Source: Treponema sp. UBA2869 (GTDB taxonomy: Bacteria > Spirochaetota > Spirochaetia > Treponematales > Treponemataceae). From it: a stretch of 30,301 nt of DNA. Where the stretch lies: positions 1-30,301 of the forward strand of contig DEEV01000106.1 of assembly GCA_002350445.1 (NCBI GenBank), given 5' to 3'. The notes beneath the pieces were generated by a model. The model ran no database searches. It saw only the letters and a list, made by a program, of their open reading frames with translations, and was not told the origin of the DNA. Below, piece by piece: positions 22,793-30,118 of the stretch. The stretch's first letter is position 1. Every line of letters begins with the position of its first letter. The translations under genes and the position numbers were made by a program.

Positions 22793-24457
22793 TTAGTAAA
22801 TGTAAGTTTGCTTTTTAATAAGTCTGAGTGTAAAATTCTCCAGAATCAAAGGCGGTTCAAAGATTTCGCCAAAAGCCATTGTACAGGCAGTTTTATTTAA
22901 ATATCTTACCTGCGACTGTTTTTCAACTTCTTCGCCAATTACTTGAATTCCAAGTTCCTTTGACATTGCAACTACAGATTTTATGACTATTTCATCATTT
23001 TTTAGAACATCATTTTCTTTTATGAGTTCTACAATCTGTTTACGCAGTCTGAGTGTATCAATAACTTTTGTCTTTGAAAAGGCTAATGAAGAATAAATTG
23101 TTCCTACGTCACTTACAGAAATTCTAAAGCCTTTTTTGTGCATTCGTTCCATAAATGCATAGCTTCGTTCAAGGAATTTATTTTCATTATCTTCAATAAG
23201 TCTAATTTCAATATATTTTGCAGCTATTCTGTTTGCGGCAACAATTGAACACAAACGGTTTTCAAAATTTATGTCTGCAAGATGAATTTTTGAAAATTTT
23301 ACAGCAACTGGAACCGGTTCTACGCCACGTTCAATCCAAATTTTTATTGTATGGCAAACCTGCTCAAATACAAAAAATTCTATTTCTTTTACAACCTGTC
23401 CCGGATGAACAATAAGATTTGGAGTAACTTTTGCGTGCAGTCCTTCTTTTTTTACGACAATGGCTTCTGCAGCACAAATAGAATTAGTTTCAAGCTCTAC
23501 AATCGGCTGGTAACATACTACATAGTCGTTTGCAAAAGGATTTGTAGCAACTGGTGCGCCAAATTTGCCCTGATTGTCTGCCTGCTTTTGCGAGCCGTAA
23601 ACAACATCTTTTTTCTTTTTTTTGGCAATTGCAAGATTATTTGCGGCTTTATTTAACAAATCAACATAAATTGAATCTTTTGTGCCTTCTCCAACACCAG
23701 CCCTGTATCTGATTTTAAGCTCTTTTTTCTGACCATCAAGATTCATTGTATAAACAATTCGAGAAGCAAAATCAAGAATGTCATTAACTTTTTCTTTTCG
23801 TGAAAGAATAAAAAAGTTATCGCCGCCCATTCTAAAAAAGTAATTTCGTTCGCCAATATAGTCGCGCATTACCTTGGTAAAGAAAATAATAGCTTCATCA
23901 CCAATTTTACTGCCATATTTTGCATTTACAGTTTTAAAATCGCGCAGATTAATAAAAATTCCGTTGTATTCGGTAAGCTTGCCTTGTGCCATAAGCTGAC
24001 CGCCCACTCTTTTTAAGGCAGTCGGATTTTTTGAACCGGTAAGGACATCAGTTTCTTCGGCATTAATAACCATTTCGAATAAGCGTGAACGAGAAACAAG
24101 AACGAAAACTTCGGCATTCATAAATTTGATGTCTTCAATTTCGTCTTTGGTCCAGATGCAGTTTTTTACCGGGTAAACCGTAATAGCAACCTGTTCATTT
24201 ACCTTTGTAGAAAAATCGGTAGAAATAGGTTCTTCTTCAAAACCGGCATCACTTACATACATATCCTTGTGAATTACAAGGCCTTTTTCGGAGTAAACAG
24301 AACCTTCAATATCAACATCTACACGAAGTTTTCCAATTTTAAGCTCGCGTGCAACCGGATCAAATTCTTCAAAAAGGCGGGCTACAAAAAGAGAAGGAGT
24401 GTAAATTGTTTCAAAAAGATTTAAATAAAAATCCTTGAAAGTTTTACTGCAAATCAT
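22793..24457 (-). CDS. Degenerate GGDEF-EAL protein (likely non-catalytic)
   Basis: A 554-residue cytoplasmic protein with an N-terminal region of about 145 residues of unknown fold, a GGDEF domain (about 150-295) and an EAL domain (about 310-550). The GGDEF active loop reads RMGGDNFF (near 208-214), so Glu of GGDEF is replaced by Asn. The EAL motif reads AAEAIVV, and the DDFGTGYSSL block reads SDVGTIYSSL, losing the metal-binding Asp pair. Both catalytic activities are therefore doubtful; a c-di-GMP or GTP-binding regulatory role is likelier. Its ATG begins two bases after the acyltransferase stop, and the PurO gene follows 11 bases later, so it sits mid-operon. Confidence 0.88.
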   Translation of the reverse strand: MICSKTFKDFYLNLFETIYTPSLFVARLFEEFDPVARELKIGKLRVDVDIEGSVYSEKGLVIHKDMYVSDAGFEEEPISTDFSTKVNEQVAITVYPVKNCIWTKDEIEDIKFMNAEVFVLVSRSRLFEMVINAEETDVLTGSKNPTALKRVGGQLMAQGKLTEYNGIFINLRDFKTVNAKYGSKIGDEAIIFFTKVMRDYIGERNYFFRMGGDNFFILSRKEKVNDILDFASRIVYTMNLDGQKKELKIRYRAGVGEGTKDSIYVDLLNKAANNLAIAKKKKKDVVYGSQKQADNQGKFGAPVATNPFANDYVVCYQPIVELETNSICAAEAIVVKKEGLHAKVTPNLIVHPGQVVKEIEFFVFEQVCHTIKIWIERGVEPVPVAVKFSKIHLADINFENRLCSIVAANRIAAKYIEIRLIEDNENKFLERSYAFMERMHKKGFRISVSDVGTIYSSLAFSKTKVIDTLRLRKQIVELIKENDVLKNDEIVIKSVVAMSKELGIQVIGEEVEKQSQVRYLNKTACTMAFGEIFEPPLILENFTLRLIKKQTYIY

Positions 24458-24459
24458 TC

Positions 24460-25362
24460 CTATTTTCTCTTGCTTTCAACCTCGTTATGAAGATTTTCGA
24501 GAATTTCCATAACCTTATCTATAGTTTTCTGTTTTGGATCAGGATCGTCTGCAGGAACTTTTTCAAGAACTTCTTTTCTGAATTCCTTGCAGTTAATTAC
24601 CGGGCTTGCCGTTAACGTTACAACATCCTTTGCAACTATGTCTGCAAGCATATCTTCTGGATTTTCAGGATTTATTCTAAGACAATTTCCATTTATAGAA
24701 ACAAGAATCATATAGTCAAAAAGGCGAAGGTAACTGTCTATTTCGCGAAGACCTTTTTTTGTTTCTGGCTTTCCAGGTCGGTAACGTGTGCCGCTTGGGA
24801 ATACAAGAATGATTTGTCCGCGTTTTTTGCAGGCATCCATTGCTCGCATTGCGGCAAAGTTAATTTTTCTTGCGCGCTGTTCTTCTGCTTTTTTTTCTTC
24901 TTCTGAAATATCTTTGGCATTTACAGAATCAAGACTTCTTGTAGGATAAATTACAACGCGTGTAAAACCTTCTGTAAAAGCGCGTACAGCAGGACTTGCT
25001 TCGTTAAGCTTCATTCCGGCAACAGCAACTATTCTGGAAGAAAAATCTTTTGCCCAAGGTTCGCCCTGTTTATTCAAAAGATAAAGAATTGCCGGTAGGT
25101 CAAGGTTTGTATAATGCTCCATTAAAATTAAGCCGGATTTTTTTTCGTTTACGACTTTGTTATAAAAGTCTTTAAAATTTTCAATGTTGCCTAATCCTGA
25201 TTCCGGAAGAAAGTTTTCATCAAGAACGGCCTGCATATATTTGCGTGTATTTAAATTTGCTTCTTCGTATACTTTGTTTTCGTCAATTTTTGCGGCTGCT
25301 TTTGAAAGTTTTGCCATTTCTGCAAAAACGCTGCCGTATTTTTCCCTTAAAGTTTCACTCAT
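24460..25362 (-). CDS. PlsC-like 1-acyl-glycerol-3-phosphate acyltransferase family protein
   Basis: A 300-residue acyltransferase-family protein. The catalytic H-x4-D block is EHYTNLD (near residue 80), and FPSGTR replaces the usual FPEGTR block. A region VVIYPTRSLD between them fits the glycerophosphate-binding segment. There is no obvious transmembrane helix, unlike many PlsC proteins, so it may be peripheral. I choose the ATG at 25362 (MSETLREKYG) over ATG 25371 because TATAAT lies seven bases before it, overlapping the upstream ATG. It starts a tight minus-strand run: acyltransferase, GGDEF-EAL, PurO and serine hydrolase. The acyl acceptor is uncertain. Confidence 0.82.
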   Translation of the reverse strand: MSETLREKYGSVFAEMAKLSKAAAKIDENKVYEEANLNTRKYMQAVLDENFLPESGLGNIENFKDFYNKVVNEKKSGLILMEHYTNLDLPAILYLLNKQGEPWAKDFSSRIVAVAGMKLNEASPAVRAFTEGFTRVVIYPTRSLDSVNAKDISEEEKKAEEQRARKINFAAMRAMDACKKRGQIILVFPSGTRYRPGKPETKKGLREIDSYLRLFDYMILVSINGNCLRINPENPEDMLADIVAKDVVTLTASPVINCKEFRKEVLEKVPADDPDPKQKTIDKVMEILENLHNEVESKRK

Positions 25363-25369
25363 AACTTCC

Positions 25370-25398
25370 ATTATATACCATATTTATAGTTTCTACAA
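25370..25398 (-). promoter_or_regulatory. Putative promoter of the acyltransferase operon, leaderless layout
   Basis: On the minus strand TTGTAG (25398-25393), a 17-base spacer and a perfect TATAAT (25375-25370) lie seven bases before ATG 25362. The alternative ATG at 25371 would be inside the -10 box, which argues against that start. Confidence 0.55.
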
Positions 25399-25403
25399 AT
25401 GAT

Positions 25404-25446
25404 AAAAAAAGCCTTCCGCAATGCTTTAGCAAAGCGAAAGGCTTTT
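25404..25446 (-). terminator. Intrinsic terminator of the livK-type gene
   Basis: AAAAGCCTT (25407-25415) and AAGGCTTTT (25438-25446) form the base of a hairpin, with CGC/GCG pairing further in. On the minus strand it ends in a run of seven T. It lies 26 bases after the livK stop. Confidence 0.85.
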
Positions 25447-25472
25447 AGTAAGCGGTTTAGACCGTAATTAAC

Positions 25473-26621
25473 TTACGGATTAACAGTTGCTTTATAAACT
25501 GTCTTAAGTTTTCCGTCTGAACCTTCTACAAGTTCGAGCATAACAGCTGATTTAACAGGGTTGTGTTTTGCATCGAATGTAAGGTGTCCTGTAACGTAAT
25601 CACCTTCTGTTGCTTCGAATGCATCGCGTACTTTTGCAACATCTGTTGTTCCAGCCTTAAGAATTGCGTCTTTAAGCATATAAACAGAGTCGTATGCCAA
25701 AGCAGCAAATGAAGTTGGTTCGCGGTTGTAGCGGTTTTTGAATGCTGCTACATATTTCTGAACTGCTTCGTCAGAAGAGTCTACAGCGTAGTGGTTAGAA
25801 TAGAATCCGTTAAGAACTTCTGTTCCGGCATTTTCTGTAAGACCATCCCATCCGTCACCACCGATAAATGGAACGTTTACACCCTGAGCGCGAAGCTGTT
25901 TTGCAATAAGAGCAACAGTTCCGTAATAATCTGGAAGGTAAACTACATCCGGTTTAGCATTCTTGATTTTTGTAATCTGAGCGTTAAAGTCTTTTTCGCC
26001 AGTTGAATAAGATTCTTTTACAACAGCTCCACCAGCTTTTACAAATGTTTCTTCAAAGTTGTCTGTAAGACCAACTGAATAGTCGTTTCCAACATCGTAA
26101 AGAATAGCAGCTTTTTTTGCCTTAAGATTTTCTACAGCAAATTTAGCTCCTACAGTTCCCTGGAATGGGTCAATAAAGCATGCGCGGAATACGTAAGGAA
26201 TTGTTCTTCCGTTTTCATCAATTGTAATATTTTCTGCAGTAGCGGCAGGTGCAATCTGAAGAACTTTTGCAGCCTGAGACTGATCTGTAATAGCCTTTGT
26301 ACATCCAGAAGTCAAAGAACCAATTACAAATTTAATTCCATCCTGAACTGTAAGTTTTTTGAATGCATTTACAGTTTTTGCAGGGTCGCCTTCATCATCT
26401 TCAGCAACAAGTTCAATCATCTGACCATTAATTCCGCCTGCGGCATTAATTTCAGCAACGGCAAGTTCAACACCGTCTTTTGCTTCCATACCGTAAACAG
26501 CAACGGCACCAGACAAAGGTCCTACAGAACCAAGCTTAATTGTGTTTGATTTTTTTGAACCACATCCAATTGTTGTAAGTGCGAGAGCAACAACAAAAGC
26601 AGATAATACTAATTTTTTCAT
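25473..26621 (-). CDS. livK: Branched-chain amino-acid-type ABC transporter substrate-binding lipoprotein
   Basis: A 382-residue periplasmic binding protein of the LivK/LivJ type I fold. A lipoprotein signal ends TTIGC with C20. Family blocks are IKLGSVGPLSGAVAVYG, AVAEINAAGGINGQMIELV, AEDDEGDPAKTVNAF, VIGSLTSGCTKA and DVVYLPDYYG. The ligand is probably a branched-chain or other hydrophobic amino acid, but binding-site residues are not diagnostic. A strong Shine-Dalgarno (GAAGGAGGAT) and a consensus promoter suggest high expression. No permease or ATPase gene adjoins it; a terminator follows, so the partners must lie elsewhere. Confidence 0.92.
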   Translation of the reverse strand: MKKLVLSAFVVALALTTIGCGSKKSNTIKLGSVGPLSGAVAVYGMEAKDGVELAVAEINAAGGINGQMIELVAEDDEGDPAKTVNAFKKLTVQDGIKFVIGSLTSGCTKAITDQSQAAKVLQIAPAATAENITIDENGRTIPYVFRACFIDPFQGTVGAKFAVENLKAKKAAILYDVGNDYSVGLTDNFEETFVKAGGAVVKESYSTGEKDFNAQITKIKNAKPDVVYLPDYYGTVALIAKQLRAQGVNVPFIGGDGWDGLTENAGTEVLNGFYSNHYAVDSSDEAVQKYVAAFKNRYNREPTSFAALAYDSVYMLKDAILKAGTTDVAKVRDAFEATEGDYVTGHLTFDAKHNPVKSAVMLELVEGSDGKLKTVYKATVNP

Positions 26622-26678
26622 AAAAATCCTCCTTCTATAAAAAAACTTTAATTCTATTAAAAATCTTTAATGTGGGTA

Positions 26679-26707
26679 ATTATAAGAATTTGTAAACTCT
26701 TTGTAAA
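26679..26707 (-). promoter_or_regulatory. Consensus promoter of the livK-type gene
   Basis: On the minus strand TTTACA (26707-26702), exactly 17 bases and TATAAT (26684-26679) lie about 58 bases before the ATG. TTTACAAA is repeated within the spacer. Unlike several genes here, this gene has a normal leader and Shine-Dalgarno. Confidence 0.8.
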
Positions 26708-26788
26708 GAGAAATAGTTTTTTTCCGATAATTAACTAGAGTCATTTAAATTTCTAACAGGATTCTGGCTCTATTAAGGCAGGCAGTTT

Positions 26789-27634
26789 ATGAGAAAAATT
26801 GTTATATGTTTATTGCTTCAGGTTTTTATTGCAATGATTATTTACAGCGGATGCAAGCTTTCTATTGAAGATGACGAGCTTGAAACCGCAGTTACACCGG
26901 ATGTAAAAGCAAGTGGAACTGTAATAAATGTTTTTCTTGCAAAAACAAATATTCAGGCAAGTTATATAAATGTATATAGAAGAAAAGCTGGAACAGATGA
27001 CAGTGTGAATATCGGACTTCTTTTCCCTGCAAATGTTGAACCAGTGAACTTTACATACACTTTTTGCGACGAGCTTGTAATAAAAGATCAAAATTACCAG
27101 TACAGTGCGCGCTACTGTATAAATGGAAAATATATTTATTCAGGATGGTCTTCTTCAGTAAAATCTAATGAAAGCACTTATACAAATGAAGATGAACTCA
27201 AATATACAATAGCTTCAGGTGGACAATTTACATATTCAGCTTCTGCAAATACTTTAACTTTTTCTGCCGATGTTAATGAGCCTGCAAAGCCTTCTGCCGG
27301 CTATTTTACAGCTAAACTTGGCGTTTTAAGTAAGCAAACTTCTAATGTTTATGATATTAATAATCTTGTAACTTCAAACAAAATTGCAGAGGATAGCACA
27401 ATTCAGCTTGCAACTTTGCTGCCGGCTTCTCTTTTTGATACCCCGCTTACTATTGCAGGAATTGTTGGTCAGAGAGAAGAAAAAGCAGGTAGCAAGACAA
27501 AATACGTTCACTGGACAGAACCGCTTGTACTAAAAATTGACGGAAAAGCACCAGCTGCAAAACAAATCACAATTTCATCTGGTTCAGGTTCCGGCTACGA
27601 TTATTCGCGCAACGTAATTGTCGTTGTAGAATAA
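26789..27634 (+). CDS. Hypothetical surface or periplasmic lipoprotein
   Basis: An unrecognised 281-residue exported protein. A signal peptide (residues 1-21) ends IIYSGC22, a relaxed lipobox of the type seen in spirochaetes. The mature part has alternating strands with many Ser, Thr, Tyr and Asn, and a segment YINVYRRKAG followed by YTFCDELVIKDQNYQYSARY, reminiscent of a fibronectin-III/Ig-like beta-sandwich. A low-complexity SSGSGSGYDYS stretch lies near the C-terminus. AAGGCAGG precedes the ATG. The gene diverges from livK. Large inverted repeats begin nine bases after its stop. Confidence 0.78.
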   Translation: MRKIVICLLLQVFIAMIIYSGCKLSIEDDELETAVTPDVKASGTVINVFLAKTNIQASYINVYRRKAGTDDSVNIGLLFPANVEPVNFTYTFCDELVIKDQNYQYSARYCINGKYIYSGWSSSVKSNESTYTNEDELKYTIASGGQFTYSASANTLTFSADVNEPAKPSAGYFTAKLGVLSKQTSNVYDINNLVTSNKIAEDSTIQLATLLPASLFDTPLTIAGIVGQREEKAGSKTKYVHWTEPLVLKIDGKAPAAKQITISSGSGSGYDYSRNVIVVVE

Positions 27635-27642
27635 ATTGCACT

Positions 27643-27901
27643 GGCAAACGCATTAAAATTGTTTATGTAAAAAAAAGCCTCCCGCTTTGCGTCCTTGAAA
27701 ACAACGCGGTTGAGCCTGTAATGTGGCGTTCTTCCGAACGCCTTCGAGTTTTTGCAAGCAAAAACTCGAAACAAAGGTTACTTAAGTGAATCATTGAAAT
27801 GAAAATTGCGACCTTTGTTAGTGGCAGGCTCAAAGCGTGTTTTCAATTCCGCGCAGCTCCGGTTTTTTTTACATGAAAACTGCATTATAAATGCGTTTGC
27901 C
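27643..27901. repeat. Large inverted-repeat element A with compact four-helix core
   Basis: Perfect 12-base ends GGCAAACGCATT (27643-27654) and AATGCGTTTGCC (27890-27901) enclose further pairings. These are A8 (27669-27676) with T8 (27863-27870), TTGAAAAC (27695-27702) with GTTTTCAA (27839-27846), and TTGAGCCTG (27710-27718) with CAGGCTCAA (27825-27833). Three hairpins abut inside: GGCGTTC/GAACGCC (27725-27742), a perfect 13-bp stem (27743-27770), and ACAAAGGT/ACCTTTGT (27771-27818). No credible ORF is present. It may be a MITE, a structured RNA, or a large bidirectional terminator, since A8/T8 suits both directions. Confidence 0.8.
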
Positions 27902-28102
27902 TGTACAGAAAAAACAGAAGGACGCGAGCGGAAGCGGACTGGGCACAACATTGATGGCGATAATGTGAATTACGCGGGAAGCGGAGCACCTCTCAGAGCA
28001 AGCGAAGCTTGCGTCGAGCCATCTCGGTTGGGCACAGAACGATGCAGCGGGAGTACTTTTGTTTTTTCTGAAATTGAAAATACATTTTATAATGCAGTTG
28101 CC
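27878..28102. repeat. Large inverted-repeat element B, overlapping the end of element A
   Basis: AACTGCATTATAA (27878-27890) pairs perfectly with TTATAATGCAGTT (28087-28099), and CAGAAAAAACA (27906-27916) with TGTTTTTTCTG (28060-28070). Inside are GCAAGC-GAA-GCTTGC (27998-28012) and a direct repeat TGGGCACA (about 27940 and 28029). The right end AATGCAGTTGCC resembles the end of element A, AATGCGTTTGCC. No coding potential is convincing; the small ORFs here follow the repeats. With element A it fills the 27635-28153 gap. Confidence 0.72.
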
Positions 28103-28118
28103 TATGTAATTCTGACAA

Positions 28119-28147
28119 TTGAACAAAAAATGAAAATTTGTTAAATT
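28119..28147 (+). promoter_or_regulatory. Putative rlmL-like gene promoter, leaderless layout
   Basis: TTGAAC (28119-28124), a 17-base spacer and TAAATT (28142-28147) lie six bases before ATG 28154. No Shine-Dalgarno is present. Confidence 0.45.
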
Positions 28148-28153
28148 GACCCA

Positions 28154-29320
28154 ATGAATACTCTGGTAGCACTATGCGCAATTGGTGCGGAAAAAATCTT
28201 AAATAACGAAATAAAGCATCTCGGCTACAAATTCATTTCAAATGCGCCAGGTCGTGTAACTTTTAGCGGCGATGATGACGCCCTTTTTCGTGCAAATTTG
28301 TGTCTTAGAACTGCCGATCGCGTATATCTTCAGCTTGCAGAATATTCCGCTTACGATTTTGATGAACTTTATGACGGTTCTTATTCCGTTGCCTGGCAGG
28401 ATTTCCTTAAAAAAGATTCACGCATAATTGTAGACAAAGTTCGTTCCTACAAAAGCAAACTTAATTCAGAACATTCAATTCAGAGTATTGTTCATAAGGC
28501 AATTTACGCAAAACTTGGCGATATGTGGCACATGCAGTCACTTCCGGAAACCGGCGAAGAAAGCTGTGTTCGCGTTTATCTTGAAGAAAATAAGGCGCTT
28601 GTATTACTTGATCTTTCAGGACTTCCGCTCCATAAACGCGGTTACCGTGCAGATGGTGGTGTAGCACCTTTGCGCGAAACAACAGCCGCTGTTCTTTTGC
28701 AGGAAATGATGTGGCGTCGAAAAACACCGCTTCACGATCCTTTCTGTGGTTCAGGAACAATTGCAATAGAAGCAACTCTTTACGCATTTAATGTTGCTCC
28801 AGGCTTTGGCCGTCGTTTTGCTCTGGAAAATCTGCCATTTTATAACGCAAAACGTGCAGAAGAAATAAAAGCAGAAGAAGCTTCAAAAATCAGAACAGAC
28901 GTTGAAGTTAGAATTACCGGTTCAGATATAGACCACGCTGCCGTTGAACGTGCAAAGAAAAATGCAGAATACGCCTGCGTAACGGCCGGCCGCGCACTTA
29001 AATCAATTGGAATAAGCGCGCACATTCAGCGCCCGGACTTTGTTCAGTCAGATTTTGCAGACCTTGAAGCTCCATACGAAGATGGACTTCTTCTGTCAAA
29101 TCCTCCTTATGGAGAGCGCATTGGCGACGAAGAACAGGCCTGCGAGCTTTACAAAAAAATGGGCAGTTTATGGACCGATTTTAAAGGCTGGAGTTTTGGC
29201 TTTATAACATCAAATCAGACTTTCCAGGAAAATTTTGGACATAAGGCAACAGCCGTAAAAAAACTTAAGGCCGGAAATTTGGATACATCTTTTTTCATTT
29301 ACAAAGGGCAGGAAAAATAA
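28154..29320 (+). CDS. rlmL: THUMP-domain 23S rRNA (guanine-N2)-methyltransferase, RlmL-like
   Basis: A 388-residue class I SAM-dependent RNA methyltransferase. The N-terminal ferredoxin-like and THUMP part (about residues 1-155) is followed by the Rossmann domain. Motif I is DPFCGSGTIAIEA, and the catalytic motif IV is LSNPPYGERIG, typical of guanine-N2 methylation. It corresponds to the N-terminal half of E. coli RlmL (m2G2445) and to the stand-alone YpsC-type proteins; it lacks the RlmK half. The exact rRNA target is inferred from family. It is followed with no gap by the TetR gene, so the two are probably one transcript. Confidence 0.9.
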   Translation: MNTLVALCAIGAEKILNNEIKHLGYKFISNAPGRVTFSGDDDALFRANLCLRTADRVYLQLAEYSAYDFDELYDGSYSVAWQDFLKKDSRIIVDKVRSYKSKLNSEHSIQSIVHKAIYAKLGDMWHMQSLPETGEESCVRVYLEENKALVLLDLSGLPLHKRGYRADGGVAPLRETTAAVLLQEMMWRRKTPLHDPFCGSGTIAIEATLYAFNVAPGFGRRFALENLPFYNAKRAEEIKAEEASKIRTDVEVRITGSDIDHAAVERAKKNAEYACVTAGRALKSIGISAHIQRPDFVQSDFADLEAPYEDGLLLSNPPYGERIGDEEQACELYKKMGSLWTDFKGWSFGFITSNQTFQENFGHKATAVKKLKAGNLDTSFFIYKGQEK

Positions 29321-29914
29321 ATGGCAATTGTTGTTGAGCACAACAAACGAAAACACGAAATTCTTCAAAAATCTCTGGACGTTTTTATAGACGAAGGTTA
29401 CGAAGATGCAACTTTTCAGAAAATTGCCGACCGCTGCGGAATCACCCGCACAACCCTTTACATTTATTTTAAGAACAAACACGAAATCTTTCTTGGCAGT
29501 ATAAAAGAACTGCTTTCGGGAATTGAATCAAAAATCCTTGAAATTCTAAATGACAAAGATTTGTCTACCGTTGATGCACTTCGTAAAGTTTGCAGTACAA
29601 TCATTTTGGAATGTCAGGGCAATAAAAAGCTTTTTAACGTATTACTTGCATACCTTTTACAGCTTAAAAAATCAGGTATAGATCCAAATGAGCGGGTTCG
29701 CAGGCGCGTAATAAAAATGCGGCATGTTTTAAGCACGTTGATGATACGCGGTATAAAAAACGGCGAATTTACAAATTCAAATGTAAAAGATATGAACGAA
29801 CTTCTTTATGGTTTAATAGAAACTTCCATATTCCGTCTTTCGGTTTTGAACCAGGACGAAACCAGTGAAATAGTCCACACGCTAAACCTTGCAATTGACG
29901 GGTTTTGTAAATAA
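29321..29914 (+). CDS. TetR/AcrR family transcriptional regulator
   Basis: A 197-residue regulator with an N-terminal TetR DNA-binding domain. The helix-turn-helix includes TFQKIADRCGITRTTLYIYF (about residues 28-47), followed by KNKHEIFLGSI. The C-terminal ligand-binding part (about 60-197) is helical and not assignable to a ligand class. The ATG begins directly after the methyltransferase stop, and there is no separate promoter, so it is unlikely to be controlled from its own operator here. No efflux pump or other typical target adjoins it. Confidence 0.9.
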   Translation: MAIVVEHNKRKHEILQKSLDVFIDEGYEDATFQKIADRCGITRTTLYIYFKNKHEIFLGSIKELLSGIESKILEILNDKDLSTVDALRKVCSTIILECQGNKKLFNVLLAYLLQLKKSGIDPNERVRRRVIKMRHVLSTLMIRGIKNGEFTNSNVKDMNELLYGLIETSIFRLSVLNQDETSEIVHTLNLAIDGFCK

Positions 29915-29917
29915 AAA

Positions 29918-30060
29918 AAGGGATGACTAATAAGTTCGGTTTTTACGGTCATTGAGCCTGTCGAAATGACCAATCACGCTAAATGTGGTGGTTTCGAGAG
30001 CCTTGGTTGTTGAGCCTGTCGAAACACAACCACCGTAATTTGTTTTTTGAGACAGTCCCT
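29918..30060. repeat. Dispersed palindromic repeat, compound copy 3 (convergent tetR/pheS junction)
   Basis: Two repeat units stand side by side. The first is GGTCATT (29947-29953), GAGCCTGTCGA, AATGACC (29965-29971). The second is GGTGGTT (29987-29993) with AACCACC (30028-30034), enclosing TTTCGA (29992-29997), TTGGTTGTTGAGCC and TCGAAA (30019-30024). Outer AAGGGA (29918-29923) and TCCCTT (30056-30061) may pair as well. The core matches copies at 834 and 14772, and the site is again between convergent genes. Confidence 0.78.
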
Positions 30061-30088
30061 TATCATATCCTAGAAAGAAAGGTTCAGA

Positions 30089-30104
30089 GCCCGATTCATC
30101 GGGC
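30089..30104 (-). terminator. Hairpin after pheS
   Basis: GCCCGA-TTCA-TCGGGC forms a 6-bp stem 15 bases after the pheS stop. On the minus strand the following sequence is only moderately T-rich (CCTTTCTTTCT), so intrinsic termination is plausible but not certain. Confidence 0.45.
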
Positions 30105-30118
30105 GACTCATTCATGAC

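Noticed and set aside
27643..28102. Integron attC site or cassette array, since some treponemes carry integrons
   Set aside because: GTTGAGC fits GTTRRRY, but the complementary RYYYAAC partner is imperfect, the paired region is far larger than a typical attC, and there is no cassette gene or integrase here.
27806..28144. A 112-codon plus-strand ORF and an 85-codon minus-strand ORF in the 27635-28153 gap
   Set aside because: Both run through the inverted-repeat arms, have no ribosome binding site and show no protein-like composition; the repeats explain the sequence better.
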